DNA of 64,000 nt from an uncultured Aquimarina sp. (lineage in GTDB: Bacteria > Bacteroidota > Bacteroidia > Flavobacteriales > Flavobacteriaceae): positions 62,001 to 126,000 of the forward strand of contig CANMLL010000017.1 in assembly GCA_947498775.1 (NCBI GenBank), in the 5' to 3' direction. Every line of letters begins with the position of its first letter. Positions within the stretch are counted from its first letter, which is position 1. The notes under the pieces are model-generated. The model was not told the origin of the DNA, did no database searches, and worked only from the letters and a program-made list of their open reading frames with translations. Of the stretch, positions 50,743-60,481 are shown piece after piece. The position numbers were made by a program, and so were the translations under genes.

Positions 50743-51822
50743 TTAATGATGATCGTGATCCTGAACTGCCAGTCCTATAAACAAAGCCGACAACATTGTA
50801 AAGATGAAGGCTTGTAAGAAGGCTACTAAAAGTTCTATCACTGATATAAATATTGTTAATAGTAATGATATTGGGGTCATTACATATACGTTGTCTGCTA
50901 CAAATATTAATGCAATCAAACTCATGATCACTACGTGACCAGCAGTAATGTTTGCAAAAAGACGAATTAAAAGTGCAAAAGGCTTGGTTAATGTTCCCAG
51001 AATCTCGATTGGCATTAAAACGATCTTCATGAGTACTGGTACGCCTGGCATCCAGAAAATGTGTTTCCAGTATTCTTTGTTTGCACTAAACTGAGTAATA
51101 AAATAAGTAAACAAGGCTAAACAAACCGTAATAGCAATGTTTCCTGTTACGTTAACTCCCAGAGGAGTCATCCCTAATAAGTTTAATATCCAGATAAAGA
51201 AGAAAACTGTAAGTAAGAAGCCCATAAATTTTCTGTAATTATCTTTACCGATGTTTGGAATTGCGATCTCGTCACGCACATAGATCACTAATGGCTCTAA
51301 TACTCTACCAAATCCAGTTGGCAAGGCTCCTTTTTTGTATGACTTGGCCAACCCTCCGAACATAAGTAACATAAGCACTCCAACGATAAGCATTGTGACT
51401 ACATTTTTGGTAATCGAAAAGTCTAGTGGCTTAACATTAGTGGCGTGATGATGCTCGTCGTAATTAATGGTACCCTCTGCGTCTGTTTTGTATATTTTGC
51501 CATGGTCTAACTTATAGTGTTGATCGCCAACCTTGGCAACGGTTTCTCCATGGTGAAATTTAGAAGAAGAAAAAACCTTGAGACCATTATCCCATAAAAT
51601 TACAGGAAGCGGAAAACCAACATGAGCACCTGTTTCTCCATCAGACCAAAGTGTAAAATCATGAGAATCCTGAAGGTGATGTTCTATATATGTGTCGATT
51701 TGAGATTTTGTGTTCACTTGTCCACCATCTTCTTCTTTTTCAGGTTCTTTGGCAAACAGATTTGCAACATTAAAAACCAGGGTGAAAATCAATAAAATCT
51801 TAACTACAGTACGTTTTTGCAT
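50743..51822 (-). CDS. atpB: ATP synthase a subunit, Bacteroidota-type with long N-terminus
   Basis: About 359 residues from the Met at 51822 (MQKRTVVKILLIFTLVFNVA); the open frame has a further 12 codons upstream. The N-terminal 130 residues form a signal-like segment and a periplasmic domain not found in the short E. coli-type subunit, as usual for Bacteroidota. The membrane core has LLIRLFANITAGHVVIMSLI, with the essential Arg in helix 4, and a His-rich C-terminus (QDHDHH). It makes the proton half-channels of Fo. Confidence 0.95.
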   Translation of the reverse strand: MQKRTVVKILLIFTLVFNVANLFAKEPEKEEDGGQVNTKSQIDTYIEHHLQDSHDFTLWSDGETGAHVGFPLPVILWDNGLKVFSSSKFHHGETVAKVGDQHYKLDHGKIYKTDAEGTINYDEHHHATNVKPLDFSITKNVVTMLIVGVLMLLMFGGLAKSYKKGALPTGFGRVLEPLVIYVRDEIAIPNIGKDNYRKFMGFLLTVFFFIWILNLLGMTPLGVNVTGNIAITVCLALFTYFITQFSANKEYWKHIFWMPGVPVLMKIVLMPIEILGTLTKPFALLIRLFANITAGHVVIMSLIALIFVADNVYVMTPISLLLTIFISVIELLVAFLQAFIFTMLSALFIGLAVQDHDHH

Positions 51823-51948
51823 TACGTGTAAAAATTCGGTTCCTAAATTTCGGTGCAAATGTACATAAATATGTTAGATTCTTAAACTATTTCGGGCAAA
51901 TAAGTTAAGAGATGCTTAAAATAATTTAAGTAGTTTAAAATCAGTAAT

Positions 51949-52323
51949 TTATTCTGTTTTTAATACTTTTGAGACCACATACACTTCAAGAAGTAAACAT
52001 ATGGTGTAAGGGATAAAAAAATCTAAGAAGACATTTTTATCGATTTCGAGTTTATTTAGTTTAATTATTGCTAAAAAAATTCCGGTTTTCACAAAACTCC
52101 CAGCCAAAAAGATAAAACCAATTTGATCTTTGTACTTTTTACTTAGTAAGATTATTGCTATTGTAAACAGAAAAGTAAAAACGGCATTGAACAAGTACGA
52201 CAAGTTGATAATGGCAATATTTTTACTTAGAAAAATATGATCTGCACTTGTTTTATGAGCAAAATAACTTACCCCAATCACGATCAAAAAAAGCACAATA
52301 AATCTAATTAATTTTTGAAGCAT
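51949..52323 (-). CDS. Small membrane protein of the ATP synthase operon (DUF6168-like)
   Basis: 124 residues with four hydrophobic helices (LIRFIVLFLIVIGVSYF, NLSYLFNAVFTFLFTIAIIL, IGFIFLAGSFVKTGIFLAII, FLDFFIPYTICLLLEVYVVS). No charged catalytic residues. It sits between the AtpZ/AtpI gene and atpB, the position of atpI in many bacteria, and I think it matches a flavobacterial family DUF6168, but that is not certain. It may help assemble the c-ring. Confidence 0.7.
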   Translation of the reverse strand: MLQKLIRFIVLFLIVIGVSYFAHKTSADHIFLSKNIAIINLSYLFNAVFTFLFTIAIILLSKKYKDQIGFIFLAGSFVKTGIFLAIIKLNKLEIDKNVFLDFFIPYTICLLLEVYVVSKVLKTE

Positions 52324-52368
52324 CTTTATTCAAATATTTTGCAAAGGAAATAAATTACGCTTCAAAAA

Positions 52369-52626
52369 TCAATTCGATTTATTGATTTTATTAAGTTGTT
52401 TGATAACCATATAAAGTGAAGTAGCCACTCCTAACAGCACAAAAAGGATGGTAAACCATTTTTCGGTTAACTCATAATATGCGTCTAATTTTTCGCCTAT
52501 ATAAGCAAACAAAAAAATGATCGCTCCCATTTCGAAAGCAATACCGGTAAGTATGGCAAATCTTTTAAGCTGATTTCCCTTGTCCTTGCGGTTGCGTTGG
52601 TTGTTGTGGTTGTTTTGTTGGCTCAC
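52369..52626 (-). CDS. AtpZ/AtpI family protein
   Basis: 85 residues with two membrane helices (about 26-46, FAILTGIAFEMGAIIFLFAY; about 57-77, WFTILFVLLGVATSLYMVIK), the size and pattern of the AtpZ/AtpI family that chaperones c-ring assembly or handles Mg. Its N-terminus (QQNNHNNQRNRKDKG) is Asn/Arg-rich. Its start lies 62 bases inside the bactofilin gene end, a long overlap for two genes in this operon; no later in-frame Met is near. Confidence 0.85.
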   Translation of the reverse strand: MSQQNNHNNQRNRKDKGNQLKRFAILTGIAFEMGAIIFLFAYIGEKLDAYYELTEKWFTILFVLLGVATSLYMVIKQLNKINKSN

Positions 52627-53026
52627 TGCTTGTTGTTGGTTTACTTAGTGATTTTACACCACCTTTCATAGAACAAGATGCGTTAAAGTTTGCTCCTGGT
52701 TCTACTGCTAGTTTGCCTACGGTAACTTCACCTTCAATATGTGCTGTTGGTTTTAAAGATAATGTATTTGAAACCACAAGGTTTCCTGAAAATTTACCTT
52801 CAAAATCTGCATCTGAACATTCTAATGTTCCTTGAATGAAGCCCGACTGTCCTACCACTACTTTACCTGTAGTTTTAAACGTACCTTCGATAGTACCTTC
52901 AATCCTAAAACCTCCATCTGCAACAATATCGCCTACGATTTTTGTTCCTTCCGAAATTTTGTTCTGATTGCGTGAAAAATCTGTCATACTTCCTTGATCT
53001 CTTCCTTTTTTATTATCTGAAAACAT
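52565..53026 (-). CDS. Bactofilin (polymer-forming cytoskeletal protein)
   Basis: 153 residues with the bactofilin beta-helix: repeated short strands such as IVGDIVADGGFRIEGTIEG, FKTTGKVVVGQSGFIQGTLE and LKPTAHIEGEVTVGKLAVEP. Disordered tails (N-terminal 1-25, C-terminal Pro/Gln-rich QPQQPTQPQGQGKSA) flank the core. Bactofilins form filaments without nucleotide and usually localise cell-wall enzymes or motility proteins. It is joined to sprE (22-base gap) and overlaps the AtpZ-like gene by 62 bases. Confidence 0.92.
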   Translation of the reverse strand: MFSDNKKGRDQGSMTDFSRNQNKISEGTKIVGDIVADGGFRIEGTIEGTFKTTGKVVVGQSGFIQGTLECSDADFEGKFSGNLVVSNTLSLKPTAHIEGEVTVGKLAVEPGANFNASCSMKGGVKSLSKPTTSSEPTKQPQQPTQPQGQGKSA

Positions 53027-53048
53027 AATATATAGGGGGATTTAATTA

Positions 53049-55682
53049 TTACTCTGTTTCTTCTATTACTGTTTCTTGATTATAGCCTTCTAGATTTTTA
53101 TGAATCTGAAGTATTCTATAATTAGGCGATGCTATAGTAAAATACTTGGCATCTACTTTTTTATGATATTTCTTTTTTCTGTTCCATTTTGTTAGGTCCA
53201 CGCCCTTTGTATCTTCGGTTTTACCCAAAGATAACAATTCGCCCAGTCCTTCGGCTTCTAATTTGTTTCTTCTTGTATGTACAACTACAAATTGTTGATC
53301 TTTAGTATATATATCTAGCGAAACTTTCATTTTATCATACTTCAGCTCTTTCAGGATCTGTTCTATATGTTCTTTTAAACCAAGAGCTTGATTGTTTCCA
53401 AAGGTAGAAAAAGGATACACCAATTTATGATTTGTGGCTTCTTCTACATCTGTCAAAAATGTATTATTCTCTATTTGCGGTATCGTAACCTGATACATAA
53501 TCTGTGCCTTTTTACCCTCAGGGCTTTGCGGATAGTTTAAGGCGACATAGTTCAATGCTTCCTTATACGCTTCAAAACCTTGATAGCGGCCAATTGCTTG
53601 TGCTTTTAACAACTCAAACTTTGGTAAAAAGTCATCTTCTCCCCCAAATTTGATAATAAGCTGATCACTTTGTTTAATAACTTCAGCATATTTTTGATCT
53701 TGAAAATCCTTATACAGCTGATTGTATCTTGATTGTGGGCTGTCCTTATCTTTAAGCTCTTCGTCAGGATTTTGCAAAATCCTTGCATATCTTGATTCAC
53801 CATGATTATTAATGATATCCTGCTTATAGGCATTGGCTCTTGCGATATTATCCTGAACCGTATATATTTTATGTAAATTATACTTTGAAGGAACAATTAA
53901 ACGCTCCTCTGGATTGTTTTGAAGTAAATTCTCAAATTTCTCTACAGCCAGATCATACTCTAGAAACTTCTCTTTATAAATAACCCCTAATTGATAATAA
54001 GCAAAATTGCGATCTGTATGCAGGCTGTCCAAGGCACTTTGTGTTGTGGGTAACTGAGCGATATAGGTTTGTGGATCAAAAGCAGGATCCTGATCGATAG
54101 CATATTCTTCGGGTTGTTCTTCGACTTCGGCAGAGACTGCTCCAGGGTTTGAGATACTAGATACTCTCCAGTTATCCTGCAGCTCTCTGTTACCATAGGT
54201 TCTTTTGAACGCTGTTTTCCCATAAGCCACGGTAGTCTGATTATAGAAGTAAAATGTACCTTCTGTATTTTGGTTTTTCCCTGGAGTTCCGGCAACGGAT
54301 CCAGGTTGTCCAAAACGTCGCTCTGTAGGCAGCTGACTCTTAATTTTTGCTATTTCTTCGGCTTCTTGAGCAGCGATTGCTGCTGCCTTTATTTTTTCGG
54401 TATATTCTGAATAATACGCCAATCGTTCTGCAGGAGACATAGCCACAACGGTAAGTATACTATCATTAACTTTGGCAATGCCTTCGTATAAAATTACATC
54501 ATCGAGGTTAATGCGTTTTTTCTTGAGTACTCTATATCTCTTAGAATCTACAATCATTCTTTGCAACGTACTGTCATAATACGCTCCTGCTGTTGCATAT
54601 TCTTTTCTGTCAAAATTAATATCGCCAAGTGTATAATAGTTAAGAGATTCTAGATATTTATCATCAGAATTGGTACGAAGTGATTTGTTATAATATGCTA
54701 CCGCCAAATCGATAGAGTCCAAGGTTCTAAAATATTCGGCTTTTTGATTATAAATCTTATCTAAAAAGGGTCGGTTCTCTCGGTTTTCTTCCAAATCGGT
54801 AAGCAGCTCCAGAAATTCTTCTTTATTCCCTATCTCGTAATTGAAATTTCGTGCTTTGGCCATCTCTGCATTGATCATATAAATACGAGATGTTCTTCTA
54901 TTAAGCGCTATTACCTGATCAAAAGCATAATTGGCACTGTCTTTATATCCTAACTGATTAAGTAACTGCCCTTTTATATATAGGTAACGGCCTTTTTCTT
55001 CGTAATTTTTGGTATGAACGGCAGCTTTATTGATATAAGTAACTGCAGAGTCTTTTTGTTTTAGGTTAACATAAGCCTGAGCCATCATTGAAACTGCATC
55101 GGCATAGTCCTGAGGTTTCATATACTCTTGCTCGATCATCCTGGTAAGATCTTCAATTGCCTTCTCATTGTTATCGAGGCGCAGATTGGTTTTTGCTCTC
55201 CACACCTTGGCATGGTTGATTGTATTACTGGTGGGGTATTTATACAAAATGTAATTGAAAGCCTCTAATGCGGGAATAAATCGTTGTTCAAAATATCGTG
55301 ATTTACCTAATAACAAAAATGCTTCGTCAATTTTTGGGTTACGTTCCTTGCCATTGATAAGCATGCTATGTTTTTGAATTGCTTTTATTGCTTTTTCTTC
55401 GGCTTTATCAAAATTTTGATTTAAAACCTCGTTCGGCAATCGTACATCTTCACTCACGATCATTCTTTCTATCGGAAGCAACTCCCAGAAATTGTCATTA
55501 TAGGTAGTAACAATATCTTCCTGGCCCGAGGCATAAGCAACCCGACCATTGTATAAGGTATTATTTTTGGTAGTAACATCATGCCATGCACGATTTACGA
55601 ATTTGTCTTTCTTGCGCGAACAGGCAAATCCTAAAAGTGCTAAAAGCAGTACAAGTATGATTTGTGATATTCTTTTCCCCAA
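53049..55682 (-). CDS. sprE: Gliding motility/T9SS lipoprotein SprE
   Basis: 877 residues. The lipoprotein signal ends LALLGFAC (Cys21), followed by SRKKDKFVNRAWHDVTTKNN, which is the typical start of SprE. The rest is TPR-like helices and a Pro-rich linker. In Flavobacterium johnsoniae SprE (PorW in Porphyromonas) is needed for type IX secretion and gliding. Here it may serve export of the T9SS cargo at 6355-10056. It heads the bactofilin and ATP synthase operon, so it may be co-expressed with it. Confidence 0.88.
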   Translation of the reverse strand: MGKRISQIILVLLLALLGFACSRKKDKFVNRAWHDVTTKNNTLYNGRVAYASGQEDIVTTYNDNFWELLPIERMIVSEDVRLPNEVLNQNFDKAEEKAIKAIQKHSMLINGKERNPKIDEAFLLLGKSRYFEQRFIPALEAFNYILYKYPTSNTINHAKVWRAKTNLRLDNNEKAIEDLTRMIEQEYMKPQDYADAVSMMAQAYVNLKQKDSAVTYINKAAVHTKNYEEKGRYLYIKGQLLNQLGYKDSANYAFDQVIALNRRTSRIYMINAEMAKARNFNYEIGNKEEFLELLTDLEENRENRPFLDKIYNQKAEYFRTLDSIDLAVAYYNKSLRTNSDDKYLESLNYYTLGDINFDRKEYATAGAYYDSTLQRMIVDSKRYRVLKKKRINLDDVILYEGIAKVNDSILTVVAMSPAERLAYYSEYTEKIKAAAIAAQEAEEIAKIKSQLPTERRFGQPGSVAGTPGKNQNTEGTFYFYNQTTVAYGKTAFKRTYGNRELQDNWRVSSISNPGAVSAEVEEQPEEYAIDQDPAFDPQTYIAQLPTTQSALDSLHTDRNFAYYQLGVIYKEKFLEYDLAVEKFENLLQNNPEERLIVPSKYNLHKIYTVQDNIARANAYKQDIINNHGESRYARILQNPDEELKDKDSPQSRYNQLYKDFQDQKYAEVIKQSDQLIIKFGGEDDFLPKFELLKAQAIGRYQGFEAYKEALNYVALNYPQSPEGKKAQIMYQVTIPQIENNTFLTDVEEATNHKLVYPFSTFGNNQALGLKEHIEQILKELKYDKMKVSLDIYTKDQQFVVVHTRRNKLEAEGLGELLSLGKTEDTKGVDLTKWNRKKKYHKKVDAKYFTIASPNYRILQIHKNLEGYNQETVIEETE

Positions 55683-55746
55683 ACCAGATAATTTATATAT
55701 ACGTGTGATAACTAAAAAACTTGTCTTTTAGTGTATTTTATATTCA

Positions 55747-55754
55747 CAAAAATA
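55747..55754 (-). promoter_or_regulatory. -7 element TATTTTTG for the sprE-atp operon
   Basis: On the minus strand TATTTTTG fits TAnnTTTG and lies 65 bases before the SprE ATG. No convincing -33 TTG is visible. The 224-base gap up to 55906 also holds G/C-poor sequence without another feature. Confidence 0.4.
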
Positions 55755-55906
55755 ACAAGTGGAGGGTAAAAATACATTTCTTTGACTAAAAAAACAGGGG
55801 GTTACCCTATTTTTCTCACTAAAATGTCTTTTTTCTTTAAAAAAACATCACCTCACTATCCATACGGTAATGTGAATAAAAATTTCTGAACTTTTTGCTT
55901 ACTACT

Positions 55907-56602
55907 TTATTTATTGAAATGCTCTTCTAACTCCTTAAGTGTTTTTTGGGAAGTCTTAATATCCTTTACCACTTCTCCTTTATCCAGCACTACGATTCGC
56001 TCACAAACCTCTGTAACATGCATTAGGTCATGACTCGATACCAAAATGGTTACATCGGGATTTGCAGTGAGGTCTTTGATTATTTTTTTTAATCGTATTT
56101 GTGTGGTGGGATCCAGATTGGCAAAGGGTTCATCGAGAACAATCACCTCGGGATTACCAATTAAGGTGGCTATAATACCTACCTTTTTTTGATTTCCTTT
56201 AGACAAATCACGCAAGTATTTCTTTTGTCCCAAAATCTCACCATGAAAAAAGTCTTCAAAACCTGAAAGTAATCTATCCACATCGGCTTTGTTCTGGCCA
56301 CGCAACTCACCTATAAAATAAAAGTACTCTTCGGCCGTAAGGTATCCGATCAAAAAAGTCTCATCTATAAAAGCCGATGTATTTGATTTCCATTCTTCAC
56401 TTTCACTTACTTTTATACCATTATTTTTTATATGCCCTGATGTAGGTTGTATAAGATCCAATAGCGCACTAAACAAAGTGGTTTTTCCTGCTCCGTTATT
56501 TCCCACAAGGCCAAAGCTGTTTCCTTTTTGTATTTCGAGATGGTCTATATTAAGGACTGTCTTTCCGGTATATGTTTTTGTAAGATTCTGTACTGCTATC
56601 AT
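55907..56602 (-). CDS. ABC transporter ATP-binding protein
   Basis: 231 residues, one ATPase domain: Walker A GLVGNNGAGKTTLF, a signature variant DLSKGNQKKVG, Walker B VIVLDEPFANLD and the switch His in SSHD. It resembles exporter-type ATPases (ABC-2 class). The permease partner is the DUF5687 gene just upstream (6-base gap). Substrate unknown. Confidence 0.9.
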   Translation of the reverse strand: MIAVQNLTKTYTGKTVLNIDHLEIQKGNSFGLVGNNGAGKTTLFSALLDLIQPTSGHIKNNGIKVSESEEWKSNTSAFIDETFLIGYLTAEEYFYFIGELRGQNKADVDRLLSGFEDFFHGEILGQKKYLRDLSKGNQKKVGIIATLIGNPEVIVLDEPFANLDPTTQIRLKKIIKDLTANPDVTILVSSHDLMHVTEVCERIVVLDKGEVVKDIKTSQKTLKELEEHFNK

Positions 56603-56608
56603 GTATTC

Positions 56609-58081
56609 TTATTTTTTTTGTTTGTAAGCCGAAATGGTCTTGTATTTTTCTGATTTATATATGTTTTCAATTATGTCAAATACTTTGTCTCTAAGTGCAA
56701 ATCCGGCCATTCCTGCAATCGCTACCAGTGCATATCCGGCGTATGGGCTATAGGCGTAATATCCAATCGCATACAGTATCATGGGTAATGCCATTTTTGG
56801 AAGCGACAACAAGAGCGTTTTGGCATTAAATGCTTGTCTGTCGCCAAATGCCTTTCTGTTACTGGTAAGATCGATAGGAGTTTTTACATAAGCCCCTGCC
56901 CATAATACTACATGAGAATTTACCCCCATATTATAAATTGCAGCCACAAGTATCGCTACATAGACTTCCCAACCAAAATATAAATAGCCTGATGCCAAAA
57001 CGGTGGATAGTAAGGTCGCAATCACCATCAACCACCATTTTGAGGATAAATACTCTTTGTATTTGATATTTTGACTCATCATTAGTGGATAGTACGAGCT
57101 ATCCCAACTAGGTACAAATTGCCCAAAACTCAATAAAAACCCTCCTGTAACAAAAATTGCTGCAAAGATTCTCCATACTGGTCCATTGTATGTCTCTATG
57201 GCTCCTGTAAAAAACAAAAGCCCATAAAAAAGAAACAAGATACTTACCATCACCGTAGATCGTGCTCTTTTATTTCTTTTTATAAGCTTGATATCATTTT
57301 TAAGGAAGGTAGCTGTTTTTCCGAAGCGATTGAGCCAATCCAAATTTTCGGTTTGTACGTCTTTGGATTTGGTCGCCAATCCCGCATCCAAATACAAATC
57401 TTTTGAAAAGGATCTAAAAGATATGCCTATCAAAATTAAAAGGATTATTATCGGTATCAACGTTATTATCGACGTATCATATAATCCTTGAAAGAAAGGA
57501 CCTGTGTATACAGATATATCAAAATACCCAAAATAATGCAACCCACCTAGTAGTACCAAAATACCTCCTATCAAGAAAATCAGGTTGTCTTTTTTATTTA
57601 AGATAATGTTTAAAAAGTTATTGCCATAGACCAGAGCTATCAACCCCAGATTCCACAATAATACATTCGTAATAGGATATCCATTTCTAATAAGTGTAAT
57701 TGAAAATGGAACAAAAAAGAAGGCATGAATGATATTAAAGAATGAAAACAAGGTCTTTCCAAAGGCAAAAGAAACGATCTTATTTTTATGAAACGGAAGA
57801 GTAAGTAAGGGTTTTATATTAATCACCGGCATTTTTTGCAAGGCATACCTAAATATCAAATCAAAAGCCAGCCAATAGATCAAAAATTTGTTTATGGTTT
57901 CTAAAGGATCCAATTCAAAATGTTCTTTTATAAGCTTGAAAATAGCTACACCACCTACAGCAGACATAAATGCTAACCAAAGCGCCCAAAATCCCATAAA
58001 TATCTTCATAAAAAGTCCAGAAGTTAAAGAGGCAGATCGCCAAAAGGATTTCCATTGTAATGTTATAAAATGTTTCCACAT
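56609..58081 (-). CDS. DUF5687 membrane protein, likely ABC permease
   Basis: 490 residues with about 12 hydrophobic helices. It matches the DUF5687 pattern (MWKHFITLQWKSFWRSASLT at the start, GLFMKIFMGFWALW), which in Bacteroidota accompanies an ABC-type ATPase as here. The last part is polar (NIYKSEKYKTISAYKQKK). Substrate unknown; ABC-2-like export is the inference. Confidence 0.85.
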   Translation of the reverse strand: MWKHFITLQWKSFWRSASLTSGLFMKIFMGFWALWLAFMSAVGGVAIFKLIKEHFELDPLETINKFLIYWLAFDLIFRYALQKMPVINIKPLLTLPFHKNKIVSFAFGKTLFSFFNIIHAFFFVPFSITLIRNGYPITNVLLWNLGLIALVYGNNFLNIILNKKDNLIFLIGGILVLLGGLHYFGYFDISVYTGPFFQGLYDTSIITLIPIIILLILIGISFRSFSKDLYLDAGLATKSKDVQTENLDWLNRFGKTATFLKNDIKLIKRNKRARSTVMVSILFLFYGLLFFTGAIETYNGPVWRIFAAIFVTGGFLLSFGQFVPSWDSSYYPLMMSQNIKYKEYLSSKWWLMVIATLLSTVLASGYLYFGWEVYVAILVAAIYNMGVNSHVVLWAGAYVKTPIDLTSNRKAFGDRQAFNAKTLLLSLPKMALPMILYAIGYYAYSPYAGYALVAIAGMAGFALRDKVFDIIENIYKSEKYKTISAYKQKK

Positions 58082-58200
58082 AGCTGGGTAGTATTTAACT
58101 ATTTAGTAATCAAAAACAGGATTTTGTTACAAAACTAACTTCAAAACTTAGTTTGGGTAATAATTTTTTCTTAAACCCTCGCTGCTCTTTCAGCATTTGT

Positions 58201-58208
58201 TATTTTTG
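58201..58208 (+). promoter_or_regulatory. -7 element TATTTTTG of the ferredoxin reductase gene
   Basis: TATTTTTG is a perfect TAnnTTTG match 15 bases before ATG 58224. It makes the earlier in-frame start at 58197 unlikely, because it would lie upstream of the transcript start. Confidence 0.5.
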
Positions 58209-58223
58209 CGAAAAATTATTGTA

Positions 58224-59276
58224 ATGCCAGATTTTCATAAACTATCTATACAACATATAACCAGAGAAACTCCCCAGGCGGTTTCTATATCTTTTGCTGT
58301 TCCGTCAGAATTAAAAAATAGTTATTCTTTTATTCCCGGACAATATATCACCCTAAAAAAAGAAATCGAAGGAAAAGAAATACGCAGAGCCTATTCTATT
58401 TGCAGTTCACCAAAAAGCGGAGTGCTTAAAGTAGCTGTTAAAGAAATTAAAAACGGTACCTTTTCTGTCATTGCCAATAATCAATTAACAGACGGCGATA
58501 CTCTCGAAGTACACCCGCCAGAAGGGCAGTTTCTTCTTGAGACAAATCCAGATGCTGCTCATACCTATGCGGCCTTTGCTGCCGGTAGTGGAATCACTCC
58601 GGTAATGAGCATGATCAAAGCTGTTTTGGAAGAAGAACCTGATAGTCGTTTTGTATTGGTGTATGGAAATAAAACTCCCGAAGAAACGATTTTTCATGAC
58701 GAGCTTCTTGCGTTACAAACCAGTTATCCGGATCGACTATTTATTGAGCTTGTTTATAGCCAAAGCCAGGAAGATAACGCACATTTTGGCCGAATCGAAA
58801 AACCTATTGTAAATCTGGTTGTTAAGAATAAGTTCAAAGACGTTTCTTTTGAAGCATTTTACCTTTGTGGTCCCGAAGAAATGATCAATACCGTAACCGA
58901 TATTTTGGTTGAAAACGGAATTGAAAAAAATCGTATTCATTTTGAATTGTTTACCAGTAGTACCGAAGAGGTCGAAATGGATGCCAATCTGGAAGGAAAA
59001 ACAAATATTACAGTTCTGGTAGATGACGAAGAGTTTACTTTTGTTATGGACCAGAAAAGTACCATTCTTGATGCTGCACTAGAAGAAGATATCGACGCTC
59101 CCTATTCTTGCCAGGGAGGTGTGTGTAGTTCCTGTATTTGCAGAATTGCTGAGGGCACGGCTGTGATGGAGAAAAACAGTATCCTTACCGATGGCGAAAT
59201 AGCCGAAGGACTTATCCTGGCTTGCCAGGCGCACCCAACTAGTGAGTCAATCAAGATTGATTTTGATGATGTTTGA
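58224..59276 (+). CDS. PaaE-type ferredoxin-NAD(P)H oxidoreductase
   Basis: 350 residues in three parts: an FAD-binding barrel with RAYSICSSP, an NAD(P) domain with AAGSGITPVMSMIK, and a C-terminal plant-type [2Fe-2S] domain with the Cys set in CQGGVCSSCICRIAEG plus a later LACQAHP. This is the layout of PaaE (phenylacetyl-CoA epoxidase reductase) and of other multicomponent oxygenase reductases. No paaABCD genes are nearby, so it may serve another oxygenase. Cytoplasmic. Confidence 0.88.
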   Translation: MPDFHKLSIQHITRETPQAVSISFAVPSELKNSYSFIPGQYITLKKEIEGKEIRRAYSICSSPKSGVLKVAVKEIKNGTFSVIANNQLTDGDTLEVHPPEGQFLLETNPDAAHTYAAFAAGSGITPVMSMIKAVLEEEPDSRFVLVYGNKTPEETIFHDELLALQTSYPDRLFIELVYSQSQEDNAHFGRIEKPIVNLVVKNKFKDVSFEAFYLCGPEEMINTVTDILVENGIEKNRIHFELFTSSTEEVEMDANLEGKTNITVLVDDEEFTFVMDQKSTILDAALEEDIDAPYSCQGGVCSSCICRIAEGTAVMEKNSILTDGEIAEGLILACQAHPTSESIKIDFDDV

Positions 59277-59309
59277 TGTAGTATGTAGTTTTTAGTGCGT
59301 AGAGGGTAG

Positions 59310-59347
59310 TTTAGGTTTAGCGCCTCGACTACGCTCGGTGTGACAGA
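59310..59347. repeat. Half of a CGACTACGCTCGGTGTGACAG-type repeat
   Basis: The gap after the reductase contains CCTCGACTACGCTCGGTGTG followed by ACAGAG. It resembles the right arm of the element at 36012-36083 (CTTCGCTCGAGATGACAG) and the familiar flavobacterial CTTCGACT..GCTCAG..TGACA repeat. No partner arm is near. Confidence 0.5.
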
Positions 59348-59354
59348 GAAAACC

Positions 59355-60455
59355 CTATAACAGCTTATTTATTGCTTCTACCACGGTTTCTGGTTTAATA
59401 GTATCCATCACTTTTTGATAACCTGGCGGTACTTTGTTCCCGTAGATAGACGTGGGAATCAGATCATATTTTGCAAGGTTAGGCAAGATCGCGTGTTGAG
59501 ATGGTTGCCCAAACGGCATAAAACCGGTATATGGGTGTGTTACTCCCCAGAGTGTGATTGTTGGTACACCATACATAGCAGCCAAATGTGCATTGCCGCT
59601 ATCCATAGACAACATTACATCCAAATTACCAATTAGTTTAAGTTCATCTTCAAAAGGTAATTTGCCCGCTACATTAACTACATTATTGTACTTGCTGCTA
59701 ATATTATTAAGAATGTCCATTTCTCGTTTTCCGCCCCCAAAGAGGAAAATTTCAAACTGGTCTTCTTTATCCAGTTTTTCAATAACCTCAACCATTAGTT
59801 CTAATGGATAAGTTTTGCTCTCATATTGTGCAAAAGGAGCAATTCCTAACCATTTCTTGGGAGAATTTTGCGTTAAACAAACAATATTGGGTGTTAACCG
59901 TTGTTTTCCTGGAAATTGATGTTTGATAAGATCGATCGGGCACCCTAACCCCTCAAACACCTCTGCATATCGTTGGTGTGTTGTTTTTAATTGCTTAAAA
60001 ACTTTGTTTTGCGATCTGGTTAATGCTTTTTTTTCTGCCCTTCCCTTATCAATCTGTACCACTTTTATTCTTTTTATTGAAAACATCGTCTTCAAGACAT
60101 TAGATCGCAATACGTTGTGCAGATCGGCAACGGCATCGATGTTTAATTTGCGAAGCTCGTTAAACAAACGTGTCAGTCCAACAGCGCCCTTATGTCTACC
60201 GGTTACATCGGCATGATATACTTCAAGATTTTCTATACCTGAAAACAAAGGCTCAAAGAATTTTCGGGTAAGTACGGTAATCTTTATATCGGGATAGGTT
60301 GCCCTAAAAGTTCGCAATACCGGGACAGTCATGGCAACATCACCCATCGCCGAGAGGCGAATCACCAAAATGTGAGCCACCTTGTTTGTATCTACCGATC
60401 TGTTAGAATCAATAGAAGTTTTTTGTTGTTGTATTATGGATGTTTTTTTAGTCAA
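59355..60455 (-). CDS. Glycosyltransferase family 9 (heptosyltransferase-like)
   Basis: 366 residues. GT-B fold with the family 9 features: ILVIRLSAMGDVAMTVPVLR near residue 29 and a C-terminal MSMDSGNAHLAAMYGVPTIT that binds the nucleotide sugar. In Bacteroidota these enzymes add sugars to the LPS core; whether heptose is used is unclear. The first 27 residues are a polar extension (QQQKTSIDSNRSVDTNK). It is on the same strand as DUF4254 and DUF6427 genes, an order I recall as conserved in flavobacteria. Confidence 0.88.
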   Translation of the reverse strand: MTKKTSIIQQQKTSIDSNRSVDTNKVAHILVIRLSAMGDVAMTVPVLRTFRATYPDIKITVLTRKFFEPLFSGIENLEVYHADVTGRHKGAVGLTRLFNELRKLNIDAVADLHNVLRSNVLKTMFSIKRIKVVQIDKGRAEKKALTRSQNKVFKQLKTTHQRYAEVFEGLGCPIDLIKHQFPGKQRLTPNIVCLTQNSPKKWLGIAPFAQYESKTYPLELMVEVIEKLDKEDQFEIFLFGGGKREMDILNNISSKYNNVVNVAGKLPFEDELKLIGNLDVMLSMDSGNAHLAAMYGVPTITLWGVTHPYTGFMPFGQPSQHAILPNLAKYDLIPTSIYGNKVPPGYQKVMDTIKPETVVEAINKLL

Positions 60456-60481
60456 AAGAGGGTTTGTTCTTTATTTTACCA

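Noticed and set aside
58197..58223. Upstream start for the ferredoxin reductase adding MLFLRKIIV
   Set aside because: A -7 promoter box lies at 58201-58208, so the transcript would start after this point.
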